DNA of 64,000 nt from positions 1 through 64,000 of the forward strand of contig JAKTTT010000014.1 in assembly GCA_030581615.1 (NCBI GenBank). The letters are read 5' to 3'. The first letter of the stretch is position 1; each line of letters opens with the position of its first letter. The notes under the pieces are model-generated. The model worked only from the letters and a program-made list of their open reading frames with translations, searched no databases and was not told where the DNA came from. A program made the translations under genes and the position numbers. Origin of the DNA: Alloascoidea africana (lineage: Eukaryota; Ascomycota; Alloascoideomycetes; Alloascoideales; Alloascoideaceae). This document shows, piece after piece, positions 10,112-21,711 of this stretch.

Positions 10112-10927
10112 TCACTTTTTACGCTTTTTCTTTTTAGTTTTCGTTATTTCCTTGTTTTCATCAGGAGTATCAAGTAAACCAGCGCTCACTATGGCTTCTC
10201 TTGCACAAGACTTTATATGTCTGAATCTAAATGTTCCATGCATTATTAGAAAGGATTATTCGAGAGTATGACACCAAGATAATACAATACCTGGCAGGAC
10301 CGAGTTGTACTCCACCATACCATCTGGAAACACAAATCATGACGTTCCATAAATCCATAGACTTGAAAGTCAATTAGCATCAATTACTCAAGTTAAACAC
10401 AAAATAGTAGAACTCACTGTAAGTAAGTTTAGTAGTCTCCCTCCTGCAGCATTCTCTCCATCATCGTTAAACTCTTGGATCACAGTTCCATCAGGATTCT
10501 TTATTCTCCACGCTGTCATGTTGTGGAACGCTTTTGCAATCTTTTTGTCCGAGACCAGTTCTTGTAGTTTTGATTCAGCATCTGCTAGTGATTCAACTCT
10601 TATTGCATGACCCACAAAAGTTGATTTTCTATCCGTTATTGGTTCCGAGCTAGTCCATTTCTCAATTGAGTCGTTGGTTTGGTTTGGTTTCTGGCAATGA
10701 TTTCCATTCAAGCTTTTGTATGATCGCAAACCCTTACTTGCATTACAGCTGTATATATTAGAGTATTTCCACAGCCGCGCTTGAACTTTTGACTTTCCCG
10801 GAGCATATCGTACCAACGAGTACGGGATCCCATGCAAACGACTCGTTAGAGAGATGAATCTCACCATTGGTAGATACTTGATTTGACCACTAAACCCAGG
10901 AGAGATGTTTCGTGCCCAAATGTACAT
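10112..10927 (-). CDS. Chimeric gene: bL9m N-terminus fused to YIH1 IMPACT domain
   Basis: Exons 10418-10927, 10291-10361 and 10112-10226 give about 231 residues. The first ~60 residues resemble the N-terminus of bL9m next door (YIWARNISPGFSGQ against YNWGCNISSGLSGQ; SLVRYAPGKSKVQARL against NLVRYASSSKSKIQVQL). After a short linker the frame continues as the IMPACT (UPF0029) domain: EPITDRKSTFVGHAIRV, HNMTAWRIKNPDG, then CVSRWYGGVQLGPARF and a Lys-rich tail. Exons 2 and 3 are exactly 71 and 115 nt, as in the intact YIH1. Both introns keep donor, branch and acceptor. The RWD domain that binds Gcn1 is absent. Preserved frame and splicing argue for an expressed gene rather than a dead copy. If translated, the bL9m part could direct the IMPACT domain into mitochondria; that is inference. 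Confidence 0.75.
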
Positions 10928-11141
10928 GTGGGTACCATAATTACCTGTCAATATGCCTTACTATCAGTTACAATTGACTGGTTTCCTTACGAGACTTTCT
11001 TTACCAGAAACATTTGATGATGCTGTAATGAAAGATATGAGATGGATAAACTTATTAAAGCGAGCGCTCTCTACACCGTGCCCTAATTAACTTCGGGTAA
11101 CCTTAAAAGTGAAATAATGAATGCTTTAATTTCTAGTTTTA

Positions 11142-12166
11142 TTACTTTTTGTTCTTTTTCTTTTTGCCTTTCCCAGTTGACTTGCTATCGTTATCATTGG
11201 GTAATAGTCCTGCGTTTACTATTGCTTCTCTGGCACATGAATTTATATGCTTGAATCTAAACGTTCCAGGTTTTGTTAGAGTAGAAAGTCCTCGAACTCA
11301 AGCAAATGAAGCATACCTATCGGGACCTAGTTGTATTCCCCCATACCATCTGGAGACGCAAACCATGACATTCCATAAATCCATAATCTTGAAACGTGGT
11401 TAGCATAAATCGTTCGCCTTTAAACTCTGTAATCTCAATTGCTCACCGTAAGCAAGTGTAATAATCTCCCTCCTGCTGCATTTTCTCCATCGTCGTCACA
11501 ATCTTGAATAGTAGTTCCATCAGGATTCCTTATTCTCCATGCCGTCATATTGTGGTATGCTTTAGCAATCTTTTTGTCCGAGACCAATTCTTGCAGCTTG
11601 GCCTCTGCATCCGCTAGCGACTTGACTCTCACTGCATGGCCAACAAAAGTTGACTTTCTATCAGTTATCGGTTCCGAGCTGGTCCATTTTTCAAGAGGAT
11701 CAGCTTTATGAGCAGAGCGTGCTTTATTAGAGTGATGCTTATGAAAGCGCTCAGTGTGCGGGATTGAGTCCACTACATCATCATCGTCATCATTTTTATT
11801 TAATGAAAGATCTTGTAATGGTGTCGTAATTTCATGTTCTTCATCTGGTTGGGACACAGTAGAGCTGGAAAGAGCATTTTCAAGCTCACTGAGAAAGTCA
11901 AATATGCACTCCTCGCCTTTACGGAAACATCGATCCAAAATATCATTAAAAAAAGATATGGTATAGGATGATTTGTTGCTCGAGTCTATGAAAGATAGTA
12001 CTGTTGGAGGATCTTCTGGGTATGATTCAGGAAAGGAGAATTGTAGGGAAATATATGTGTTTGATGGAACCACCAATTGTATCATACAAGGCCCTAGACG
12101 GGTCACACACTCTGGATATATAGCCTCTATTGAGAGAAGCTCATCTTCATATACTTCACTGGCCAT
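11142..12166 (-). CDS. YIH1: YIH1/IMPACT, inhibitor of Gcn2 activation
   Basis: Three exons (11447-12166, 11317-11387, 11142-11256) give 301 residues. An N-terminal RWD domain (about 1-105, with YEDELLSIEAIYPE and FPESYPEDPP) is followed by an acidic linker and the IMPACT domain (EPITDRKSTF, HNMTAWRIRNPDG, VSRWYGGIQLGPDRF). In yeast Yih1 binds Gcn1 through its RWD domain, blocks Gcn2 activation and also binds monomeric actin. Introns are 59 nt (GTGAGC, GCTAAC branch, AAG acceptor) and 60 nt (GTATGC, TTTAG acceptor). The splice between residues HLLT and IMDLWNVMVC restores the conserved family sequence, which supports the AAG acceptor. A Lys-rich C-terminus ends the protein. Confidence 0.92.
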
Positions 12167-12494
12167 GATGAGTGTCCAATTTAACCTTTCTGCTGCGTAT
12201 AAGAGGAGAAATAAACAGCCCAGACCATAAATTACACATCTATATATGCGAGAAATCCTGTACTATTCTTGATTATTGGGGAGAATCGAATACTTCTACG
12301 GTTGTTTACATAGGTTCGAATAGACCAAAGATTAGACAAATGAATTTTTTTTGAATTAAGATGTGTTTGATAAATTTAGAGAGAACCTCGATGTTTAAGC
12401 TTCTTATTTTGAAATAAATATAGACAATGCCTTCAAAGCATTGAATTTCAGAAAGGGTGGCATCTATGAAAGTTGAAATTGGAAATGCAAAGCT

Positions 12495-15400
12495 TTAATC
12501 TGGCTGAAAAAACTGTTGGAGTATATCGGGAAATATCTTTGATGTCAAGTGAACATCAAAGAAATCAAGTATCATAGGCAAAAAGAGCAACGCCGAAAGC
12601 AAAATGATTACAAGTATAAAGGTGAAAAAGTAGAATGCTACCGTTCCGTTGTTCTTCTGTCTTGTCTTTGTAAACTCAAATTTCTTTTTCAACCAAAGAA
12701 CCATAACTTTTGTGTGAAATACATCAAACCAGGGAATTAGTAAGAATGGAAATTGAAGCAACAGAAGAGCATGGCCTAGAATAAAGTCACCCGAAAATTG
12801 GCTGAGTTCCGCCAGTTGACAGAACAATTCCCGTGTCCAAGCCCCGAAAATTGTCCAGCCAAGACCTGTTGAACACCACTTCCCTGATCGCCATGCTATT
12901 GAGCACCTGTCATCCCTAAATTCATGGCCAATAAAAGAAGTTATAAGATTAAAAAACAGCCTCTGGATATTTGTTGCAGCTACAACTCCCAGTAGAGTTG
13001 CTTTAAAATCATAATTTTGCATGATAAAGAACAGGTCAAAGCTTGCCAGATGAACAACAACTGAAAAAATGCGCATTAATCCAGCGATGGCAGTTGTTGG
13101 TCGCATCTTAAAACAGGAAAAAATTGTAGCTCCAAGAATCAGAGAAGAGATAAACTGTAGAAATAAAAGCCCCATGTTTACAACGATAGGAAGTGAGCTA
13201 AATAGGAGCAGACGAATGAACGCTTTTGGTTTTGGTTCATCAGGTATCTCCCCACTAATGATTTGGGTATTTGCAAATAAGTAAGCAGAAATTATAAACC
13301 AGATTACCACAATCCGCGAAGGTAGTTCATAGATAAATGGTCCAATTAATGACGCTTTCTTTTTATTAGGATAAATCACAGCTGAATTGTCGTTTGTTGT
13401 TTTTTTCCTGTATCCAGTAATGCTTGCTCTTTTGTTTTTAACAAATCGAATCCAGGAGTTTAATCCACTACTTTCAGCACAAAATAACCACCGCAAATAT
13501 TCTCCGTAATCAAGAAAGAATCTTTTGAATCCGAATTGATGTGGGTTGTACAAGAAAGGTGCGAGGCTACATGAAATAGTTGTTACCCAAAACCAGAGAA
13601 GGCACACATTCCACATTGTCATGCTTGCATACAACAGTAAGAGAGAGGACAAGACGCCGAAATAAATAGCAGAAATAGCAAATTGCTCATACAGTTTTGA
13701 GAATCGAGTCCTTGCTGTCCCAAAACCCCGTCCTGTAGCAATGTATATTGCGCCTCCCAATTTGACATCCGAAACCATAGAAAATGAGTAGATCTTACAA
13801 ATCAAAACTTCAAAAATGGGAGACAGACAGGCAATATGTTTAAGCAGCCTTTTAAAAGCACTAATAAGTCCATTTTCAGAACTCTCAAATGCAGATAGAG
13901 GAACAAATGACACCCCAAAGACTACAACGAGAGAAATGACACACCTTTCTATCCATTTGATGAGGGGGATCAAGTTAAGGCAACCTTCATCCAAAGTGCT
14001 CTCTGATGGTGACTGGTCTTTGACATATGGACACACGGTTGATTTATCAACCAAAGCCCCTAAGTTAATGCATATAAGGATGAAAAATTGTGTTGATAGA
14101 ATGATAAAAACATTGTTAAGATGGAATCCAGGATGCGCATAGTAAAAAGAAAGAAATCTATCAATGGGGAGGTGAGTCCCAAGATAAAAATATTCTCTCG
14201 ATAGGATTTGTTCCCCCATTCCAGAACCAATTTTGGTAACAAAGCTCATGATCGAGCTAAACTCGAGATCTCTCCCTTTGCCACATTGAATATATTCACA
14301 ATGCTTTATGCGACCTCCTCTCATAAAAGCATTTATCCCTGCGTAGATATCTTCATTCAAGTGTAGTCCTTTCTGAGCCTTTGAAACCCCACCTCTTGTT
14401 GTTATGAAAACTGTATTGAGAAAATCGGGATGCCCATAATGTAGCTTTCCGCCAATGTAAGATAGTGTTCTAGCTGCCACAGTACCAAATGTTTGCTCTT
14501 TTCCAGCTGCAACATCCCCAAGAATTCCTAACCTCTCAGAAAAAATGTACTCTCTGTTTCCTACTATTGCAACAGGCGCGGGTCTGGTTGAAGGATTTGC
14601 AAAGTTCTCGGCGTGGTGCTCTTCAGACTCAATGTCATGATTTGCTGCTTCGCTATAGTACTGTAGTTCCTCAAACTCAGATAACACAGCTCTGATTTTC
14701 AGACATTCTTCAAGATAATTGTCTTGGTTTGAATCTATCAATTGGATGTATTCTCCCCTACTGAATATAATCGAATGGTTTTGGTTGTCACTTTTTCCAT
14801 CGCCCAACATTGGATTCCCCGAAAGCTTTATTCGATAACGTGGATAAATAAACCCATCTGGTCCCCTTAATCCCGAGCCATCAATAAGAACAGAGTAGAA
14901 TACGCTTTCGGAGCTATTATTTGGTCCTGCCAACTCCTCTTCTATGTAAGAAATTTTTAATTTGGGAAAATCCTTCAGAACTTCATCTCTTTCATTTAAC
15001 TCATCGTCGGTAAATTGTTGCATTCTTTGCATGCACACCAACATCTGGCACTTTCTGTTAGCCAAATCTTTATTTTCAGACCTCTGGAAAGAAGCAGATT
15101 CCACTTCCTGGAGTATCCTGATAGCATTTAAGTAATTCATAAAACCGCTTATCGTGCGATAAAGAGTTTGGGAACGAAGCGATGCCCATTTTCTTGTACC
15201 CATTGTGGCTTCCTGGGGAAACTGATTGTTCAACTCCAATCCAGGAGCGTCTTGTTCTGATAAAGTGTTCTGATCAATTATCTTCATCGATTGGCTTTTA
15301 AAACAATCCCATTCGTCTCTTTTCAATTCCTGTAGATACTCTAGGATTGTGACATGGGAATCATTGCCATGTTCCACTATTTCATTAGATTTTAAAATTA

Positions 15401-17744
15401 TCCTTTCTTTGTAATGAGAAATGAGAACAGTAAAAGAAGGCATTTGCTCAAGAAGATATGGATCTGGAATTGGCATTGATAGCGATTGTGCAAAAAAAGA
15501 TACTCTTCTTTTGGCCTCAAAGCTTGAAATTTCCCTAAACTCTTTTTTAGAGTCAAAACATTTTGGCTCTTCATAAATACACTCTCGATTGTTTGTTTTG
15601 ATCTTGTACATTAACTTTGGTAACTGCTCTGAAGATATCAAATGATCCTTATATAGTGCCAATACGAACTCGTTCCAAACCTGTGAGACGGCCAACCTTG
15701 AGGGCAATCCAATGAGTCTTTCTGTACAAAGCAAGTTTGAGTAAATTGTCTGAGCGATTCTTGAGAAACTATTTTTCCAAGGAGGCAAAATCGAAGCTCC
15801 AAGATAAAATGACCGAACTATAGAGAATAAAGTATTATAGATGATATACCAAAGATATGTGTCAAGGAAATACAGCATCACATCAGTGGCACACATCAAA
15901 CCAAGTAACATTTTTGGGTGGAATTTGCATAAAAATCCACCCAAGTATTGATCCCCTAAGCATTCTTTTATTTCCATAGTTAAAAGCACCAGAATAGATT
16001 CACGGAAGGAACGAATCATGAAAAAATATGATTCAAGGAATTTCGATACAAAGATAAGGACCCACAATCCCTGAGAGCAAAACTTTTCTTTTCTAGCTTG
16101 CTGGTAAAAGTTTGCAGCAAATGTCTTTGTAGCAAGGTATTCTGTTTTGTTCAGATATGATCCAAATAAGCTTGACAATGGTTTAAAAGAGAGGTAAACT
16201 GCAGTTATTATTGATACACCCAATTGAAGCCGACTGATCATGACCACCCTGCCCACATTGGGTAAGACACTAGTCAAGATCAATATCGGCAACACAGTAT
16301 TCAATGCTAATAGTGCTAAAAGGCACAGAAATCTTTTCCAAAGACTCTCGCTCCCTGGCCAAGACCGAGAAACAAATCCTGTTTCAACAAGTGTAGCTAT
16401 CAGATTGATAATTACAGAAGATGATCCTCCGAATGAAAGCCAAGAGTTTAACTGTGTTTCCTCACGACCAAAAACAGAGCGTGCAGTATATAAAACAAAA
16501 AACCAATACGATGAAAGGTGAATAATCCAAATTCTGTTGAAATTAACTAGAGCATGAACCCATGTTCGTTTTTCTCGGTAAGTTTTGATAAATGTGGCTT
16601 TCCAGTTTACTTGATTTAGGAATAAATACCTAGTGTGCTCTGGAATGTCAATTAGCCTCCTCCCATCCCAAAGCACTATTCTCCGAAGGCTCTTCTGATA
16701 CCAGAATAGTTGATTCATATCATCGTATCCAATAACTTTTGAGTGATCTTTTCTTCTGAGAAGCCATTTATTTTCCTGAAAGCGGTAGTTTTGCTCTCTA
16801 TAAAATGTGTAAATAGGGGTAATGACATCGTTCAAGTAATTTCGGAAAGGACAAGCCAAGAAAGTGAATTTGTTACTGTCTCCATAGTAGTAATCCAAAC
16901 AGCATCTGAAAATAAAGCAGAGACATTCAGGAATGAACCGTATATTGCTTGCCTCGCCCCAGCAAAGCAGGTAAATCGCCAATTGAACGATTTTGTTATG
17001 GAGATCAGCACGCACAACCATCTTGTTCCAGTTATATTCAAACCGTCGTAGAGCGTCAGTTTCGGGGGGATCATCATATTGAGGCTCATTTTCAAGTGTG
17101 GCATTCTGCGAGCTAGTCCAATTGAACGATGTCTCTCTTTGACAAGTCTGCATCCATTTTCTAAAGTTTGCGTGAGCGCCGCCGACATAATCGTCATGTA
17201 GAGAGTAAAGGGCATTTTTGGGACCGAATCTCGAAGCTCTTGAGTCCAATAAACACATTAGATAATCAAACATATTCCTTTTATTGTCTTCCTGAAATTT
17301 AAATGTTTCTTTTAGGGTTTGGAAAATGAGTGCTATTTCAACCTCAGAGACTGGGCACTCATTTGTGTTCCATGCTGGATACTTGTCTTCGTAAGAAGGT
17401 ACTGAAGTACTTTCGCCCGGCAAATAATCATGCAATTCTTTTGGTGGTTTTTGAACTTCTTCATGGATCAAATTACTTTTATTGTCTTCGCTGGAACCTG
17501 AATTGTTGCCTGTGCTTTCTGTGTACCCAGTGCCTTCTGACCTGCTACTATCTTGATTTTCTCCTTGGTTCAGAATAACATTTCCTGTAATACAATATAG
17601 TTAGACGATCTTGTTCATTTTGAAGGCATCAATTTTATTACCTTTTTGACTAGCGTTTTTAGTAGTATCTGGATCCCAGCTCTCTGAAGACTCTTCAGAT
17701 GATAATTCTGAACTTGAAACTTGGGCTCTACTAATTACTACCAT
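12495..17744 (-). CDS. FKS3: 1,3-beta-glucan synthase catalytic subunit, FKS3-like
   Basis: Exon 1 (17642-17744) and exon 2 (12495-17584) give 1730 residues. The N-terminal FKS1 domain (YPAWNTNECPVS, RNMFDYLMCLLDSR) is followed by a first membrane cluster, a long cytosolic glucan-synthase domain (KAQKGLHLNEDIYAG, RGGRIKHCEYIQCGKGRD, GSGMGEQILSREYFYLG) and a second membrane cluster. It would make cell-wall 1,3-beta-glucan from UDP-glucose at the plasma membrane with a Rho1 subunit. It is shorter than FKS1/FKS2 because the Gln/Tyr-rich N-terminal tail is replaced by a short Ser/Glu-rich one. Several normally strict motifs are slightly altered (CEYIQC, DLEFSS). Both points suggest the FKS3-like, sporulation-type branch. 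The 57-nt intron has a CTAAC branch and CAG end. Confidence 0.85.
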
Positions 17745-18144
17745 TTTCCCTTCATTACCAAACTGTTCTTTTTCACAACTTGTTGTGCTTTTCAAGTATC
17801 TGTCAAGTTAGATCTTTGTATACGATAAGCGCCGAAGTTTGTAGGGGTGAGATTCTCTGAGAAAACACCACAAAAAGGACACAATTGTACCCCAAAGCAT
17901 ACCCAATTGAGGTTGTTTACTAACCCTTCTGAATAACTCCCTTGTTGAACCTTTTTGTGTTCAGTGGTAGTCTTGAGAGTAACGTAGAGATGGAAAGGAG
18001 TGTGCAAACAATTGGTGGTAAACAGGAAAACGGAAAATCAAACAGTCTACTTTAAAGTACTAACACAAAAGATAAAATAGCAATAATGATATAACACTAT
18101 ACAATTGGTCTAACATAATATAGGGGTTGAATAACATAACGATT
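17745..18144. other. Promoter side of the glucan synthase gene
   Basis: These 400 bases lie between the FKS-like start and the ARE2 stop codon, which is on the same strand. No gene is supported. Confidence 0.5.
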
Positions 18145-19872
18145 TCAAAAAGTCAAATAGAGAAGACATAATAAGGAGGGGCATGAGGTTATTCCCACCC
18201 AGAATATGATATTACCAAACAGTTTTTTACCTCTAAAAAACTTAGTTCTTGCTAACATAACAAGAGGAATTTGGTTCATTTGGGCCAGTAGCAGATAGCC
18301 TCTCAGCTTTCTAAATATGACGTACATGACAACTTCATGGACGCAAGCTGACAGGAGAAATGTAATCAATGTAGCGCTGTACTTTGATACTGACAAGGCA
18401 GAAATGCTACTGTGATAAACATGGCGTAAAAGAAATTTGTGTATTGGGATGTTCCAAAGTCTTGCAAATTCATCCCAGCTTACACAATTCCACCATTCGC
18501 CATAAAAGTCTCGGTCAGCAAATCTGGTCAGCTCAGCAATAGCGTTCAGTATAGCATCCCAAATGAGATAAAAACACAATAAATACATCAATTGAAACGG
18601 AGGAACCATTTCTAGCAGAATAAAGGGAAAAACTTTGACTTTCTCGATAGTTGAGGAATTCTTCAAAGCTAGCGCTTTCATTGCCACAGGGAACATGTAG
18701 TTTTGTGCAAGCATGAACATCAAAAATATGACGCCAAATATAGCTGCAATCTTCTTGAGAACATAGGACTTTCTAACGCGTTCAGTTCTTGGGTAATCAA
18801 TTTCATAAACCACGGTGGGGAACATCGAGTACATGAAATAGTTTGAGAAGGAAACGTTCGAGGGGAAAGGAATTTGCGTTGACTGAGATTGAAGCTCAAA
18901 TTCTGTAAACTTTAGACTACCCTGATAACGAATCTTTTCAACATCATCCAGGAAATCAGCTTCTTTAAGCGCCTTTTTCGCCTCTTGGTTCTCGAGGTAG
19001 ATTTTCCAGAGATAGCCATTGTAGAACGCATAGGAATGCATTTTCATGAGCAGGACAAATGAGTGCAGGACCAAAAACACACGGCCAACCCACGGAAAGT
19101 CATTATGATCGGCCCACCATAAAAAGAAGAAAAAGAATCCGCATTGGTATATATTCTGGATAATCCAGCCACTCCTGTTCCAGTTCAAAAGTCCTCGCTT
19201 GACACTCAGTTGAAGCAAAACCCCGAAAAAGGTTGACCCGTACATCCAGCCATCCGTCAGAAGAACGGCAACGACCTGTTTGGATAAAATGTTGTAAAGG
19301 TCGTTATCTACAAGCGTGCCATGTGTTTGATAATGCTTCAGAAAAGTGCTCACAATAAATAATGTGGTTCCCAGCCAAAAAAGAACGTAGAAGCCTCGGA
19401 AGGGAGACGTCGTGCTCAGCTCGCTTTCCAAAATAGAAGACTTTGTAGTAAACTGTACATCGGAAAACCTTGATCTTAACCGTCCGCCCTTCATATAGCG
19501 CTCTCTTTTGGCTTTTACAAGGACGTGGTCATTATACTTTCCCGGAGATAGAGCTGCTTTTTCGAGTTGGGCTGCAAGGACATTCAGATCTTCGTCCTGC
19601 TGGTTTGAACGCTTTGAATCTGATTTGTAGCTTTTTCTTTGTGTCTTCCCATGCTCCTCCGCTTCTTCGAATTCGTTATTCTCGGCTAGCAAAGGTCGAA
19701 ACTCGTCTCCGAGGTTTTGTATCGTTACCTCATTAATAGTACTGGTACTATCATTAATACCAGACTGGAGCTTTTTCCGATCCGTCATACTAGCGCCAGT
19801 GTCGGTTATGTCTATCGATGATGATGACGACGAACCCGAAGTTGACAGATGAGAAACAACGGTGAGCGGCAT
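18145..19872 (-). CDS. ARE2: Sterol O-acyltransferase (ARE1/ARE2 family)
   Basis: This 575-residue membrane-bound O-acyltransferase esterifies ergosterol with acyl-CoA in the ER, feeding lipid droplets. The family motif FYGEWWNC (a variant of FYxDWWN) is followed by WDEFARLWNIPIHKFLLRH and by SACVHEVVMYVIF, which contains the catalytic histidine. Several hydrophobic segments span residues ~170-570. The N-terminal ~150 residues are hydrophilic and poorly conserved, as in other fungal members. The chosen start is the first ATG (19872); the frame is open slightly further upstream without another ATG. ARE1 and ARE2 cannot be told apart here. Confidence 0.87.
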   Translation of the reverse strand: MPLTVVSHLSTSGSSSSSSIDITDTGASMTDRKKLQSGINDSTSTINEVTIQNLGDEFRPLLAENNEFEEAEEHGKTQRKSYKSDSKRSNQQDEDLNVLAAQLEKAALSPGKYNDHVLVKAKRERYMKGGRLRSRFSDVQFTTKSSILESELSTTSPFRGFYVLFWLGTTLFIVSTFLKHYQTHGTLVDNDLYNILSKQVVAVLLTDGWMYGSTFFGVLLQLSVKRGLLNWNRSGWIIQNIYQCGFFFFFLWWADHNDFPWVGRVFLVLHSFVLLMKMHSYAFYNGYLWKIYLENQEAKKALKEADFLDDVEKIRYQGSLKFTEFELQSQSTQIPFPSNVSFSNYFMYSMFPTVVYEIDYPRTERVRKSYVLKKIAAIFGVIFLMFMLAQNYMFPVAMKALALKNSSTIEKVKVFPFILLEMVPPFQLMYLLCFYLIWDAILNAIAELTRFADRDFYGEWWNCVSWDEFARLWNIPIHKFLLRHVYHSSISALSVSKYSATLITFLLSACVHEVVMYVIFRKLRGYLLLAQMNQIPLVMLARTKFFRGKKLFGNIIFWVGITSCPSLLCLLYLTF

Positions 19873-20904
19873 GCGGACTAGTTTCTTATGCAACGGCAAA
19901 ACTGAAGTGAAAGCTTTTAGGGAAACGGTATAAGGTGTTATAGCTCAGTGGAAACCCCTAGGGCCAAACAACTCTGGTGTTCGAGATGTGAGATGAGTAG
20001 AAGATCGCAGCTGGGCTAATTTATAGTCTATGCAGAGTCTAAGTTCATCCAGAAACTTGATTATGATTATGATACAGAGACATCCCTTCCAGGATATGCC
20101 GGCACTTCCATTTCCATTTTCCATTTCCATTTTAATTTTTCTTTCTCTTCATTGGTGTAGTGCTTCTAGGCATTGTCGGTTTAGTCCCCAGTCGGCCAGA
20201 AGTGCAGGTGGATATCGCCTTCTCTTCTCCAGTTTTGCTGCTTACATCGTTAAGCAACAGTTTGCAAACGACTTGCGTTTCTCTCCGGAGCGGGCGTTTC
20301 AGTCTCCATGACCGCCACGCCACGGCAGTAGGCGATGAGCCCTAGTTGGCAGCTTGCCAGGGCGCAAGCATGCTGAATTCCAAGAAGAGTTTTTTCTATC
20401 CATAGGCCAATTCGTCCAGGCTCTCTGACACAGGCACATTCTGTTTTATCTCTCTACCATACTCTGTAGCATCTGAGCATCTTGCTGGCCCCACCAGTCA
20501 GGAGCCTGAACTGTCGAAGAAGGTTGTATTATTCAACATCAAATACGTGTGTAGTTTAGTCAACCGTATCGACCCGATGACCCATTCTACTATCACTCAG
20601 CGAAAATTACAATAGAGAGACGCTGTTTGGGGAATTGACAATGCCCTGTTTGGAAACTTTAGATGACTGGCTGATTACGCTAACGGCAGGACGATTGGGT
20701 ACTGCGGTACGAATCACAATATTTAGGAACCACTTTGAAGTCATATTATCTAGAAATCAATAGGGTCTGGCATTCATCGGCAGACTCGCCAGTGTAGAAA
20801 TTTAAGGTTATCAGATGTACAAGTGCAAGACAAAGCTGTCCTCAGCCACACACTAGTAGGCCTTAGTTCCCTGAAACTGCTTCACCTTCATTACATCCAA
20901 CACA
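19873..20904. other. Intergenic region, ARE2 / cyclophilin promoters
   Basis: About 1 kb of divergent promoter sequence between ARE2 and the ER cyclophilin. Short overlapping open frames near 19945-20345 on both strands show no domain or codon pattern worth calling. No tRNA is seen. Confidence 0.45.
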
Positions 20905-21711
20905 ATGAAGACAGCAACCCTCCTTGCCCTCCAGGTGCTTCTTGTTCTTGGAGCACTATGCTTCACTTCTGTGGCCTCTCCAATACCCGACCCTCCTATC
21001 ACAGACAAAATTTACTTTGACATCACTCAAGGCAACCAGCAATTGGGGAGAATTGTCTTGGGTCTGTTTGGAACAGTTGTCCCCAAAACAGCTGAAAACT
21101 TCAAAACCCTCGCACTAGGGACGGAAGGGTATGGATACAAGAACTCAGTGTTCCATCGTGTAATCAAGAACTTTATGATCCAAGGAGGAGACTTTGAGAA
21201 TCGCGATGGAACGGGTGGTTACTCCATCTACGGGAAAAGATTTCAAGACGAGAATTTCCAATTGAAACATGATGTTTTGGGACGATTGAGCATGGCCAAT
21301 GCCGGGACTGATACCAATGGGAGCCAGTTCTTTATTACCACTTCATTAACGCCGCATTTGGATGGAAAACATGTAGTTTTTGGTCAAGTAATTGATGGAA
21401 TGGATATTGTATACAAAATCTCGGATACAGCGGTAGTTCAGAGTTCTCCAAAAGAAGATATCGTTATATCTGACTGTGGTGTATTGTCTACTGATGCTGA
21501 AAAAGGCGATGGCGATAAAGCCGCAATCGAAGTGGAAGCGATAGAAGCAGATAGTACCGGACCGGCAGCTTTTGCTGTTAGCAAGCTGCTAGAAAACTAC
21601 TCTTTGATTTGTGTTATCATTATTTTTGCTATTGTAGTTTTTCTGATTTCCAGGCTCAACAAAAACCGAAAGACTTTGAGCGTCGCGCCTTTGGAGGGGA
21701 AATTGGCATGA
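20905..21711 (+). CDS. Membrane-anchored ER cyclophilin (peptidyl-prolyl isomerase)
   Basis: This 268-residue protein has a signal peptide (residues ~1-25), a full cyclophilin domain (~36-195; [36 protein letters not shown]) and a hydrophobic segment at 233-249 followed by a basic tail. It matches the secretory-pathway cyclophilins (CPR2/CPR5/CPR4, CypB group) but is anchored like CPR4. The catalytic arginine of FHRVI and the FMIQGGDF strand are present. The tryptophan that contacts cyclosporin A in CypA is replaced by histidine (H151 in [12 protein letters not shown]), so drug affinity is likely reduced. The domain would face the ER lumen. Assignment to a single S. cerevisiae CPR is uncertain. 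Confidence 0.87.
   Translation: MKTATLLALQVLLVLGALCFTSVASPIPDPPITDKIYFDITQGNQQLGRIVLGLFGTVVPKTAENFKTLALGTEGYGYKNSVFHRVIKNFMIQGGDFENRDGTGGYSIYGKRFQDENFQLKHDVLGRLSMANAGTDTNGSQFFITTSLTPHLDGKHVVFGQVIDGMDIVYKISDTAVVQSSPKEDIVISDCGVLSTDAEKGDGDKAAIEVEAIEADSTGPAAFAVSKLLENYSLICVIIIFAIVVFLISRLNKNRKTLSVAPLEGKLA

Noticed and set aside
19925-20015. tRNA-like gttatagctcagtgg near the ARE2 5' side
   Set aside because: Resembles an A-box only; no matching B-box or acceptor pairing follows.
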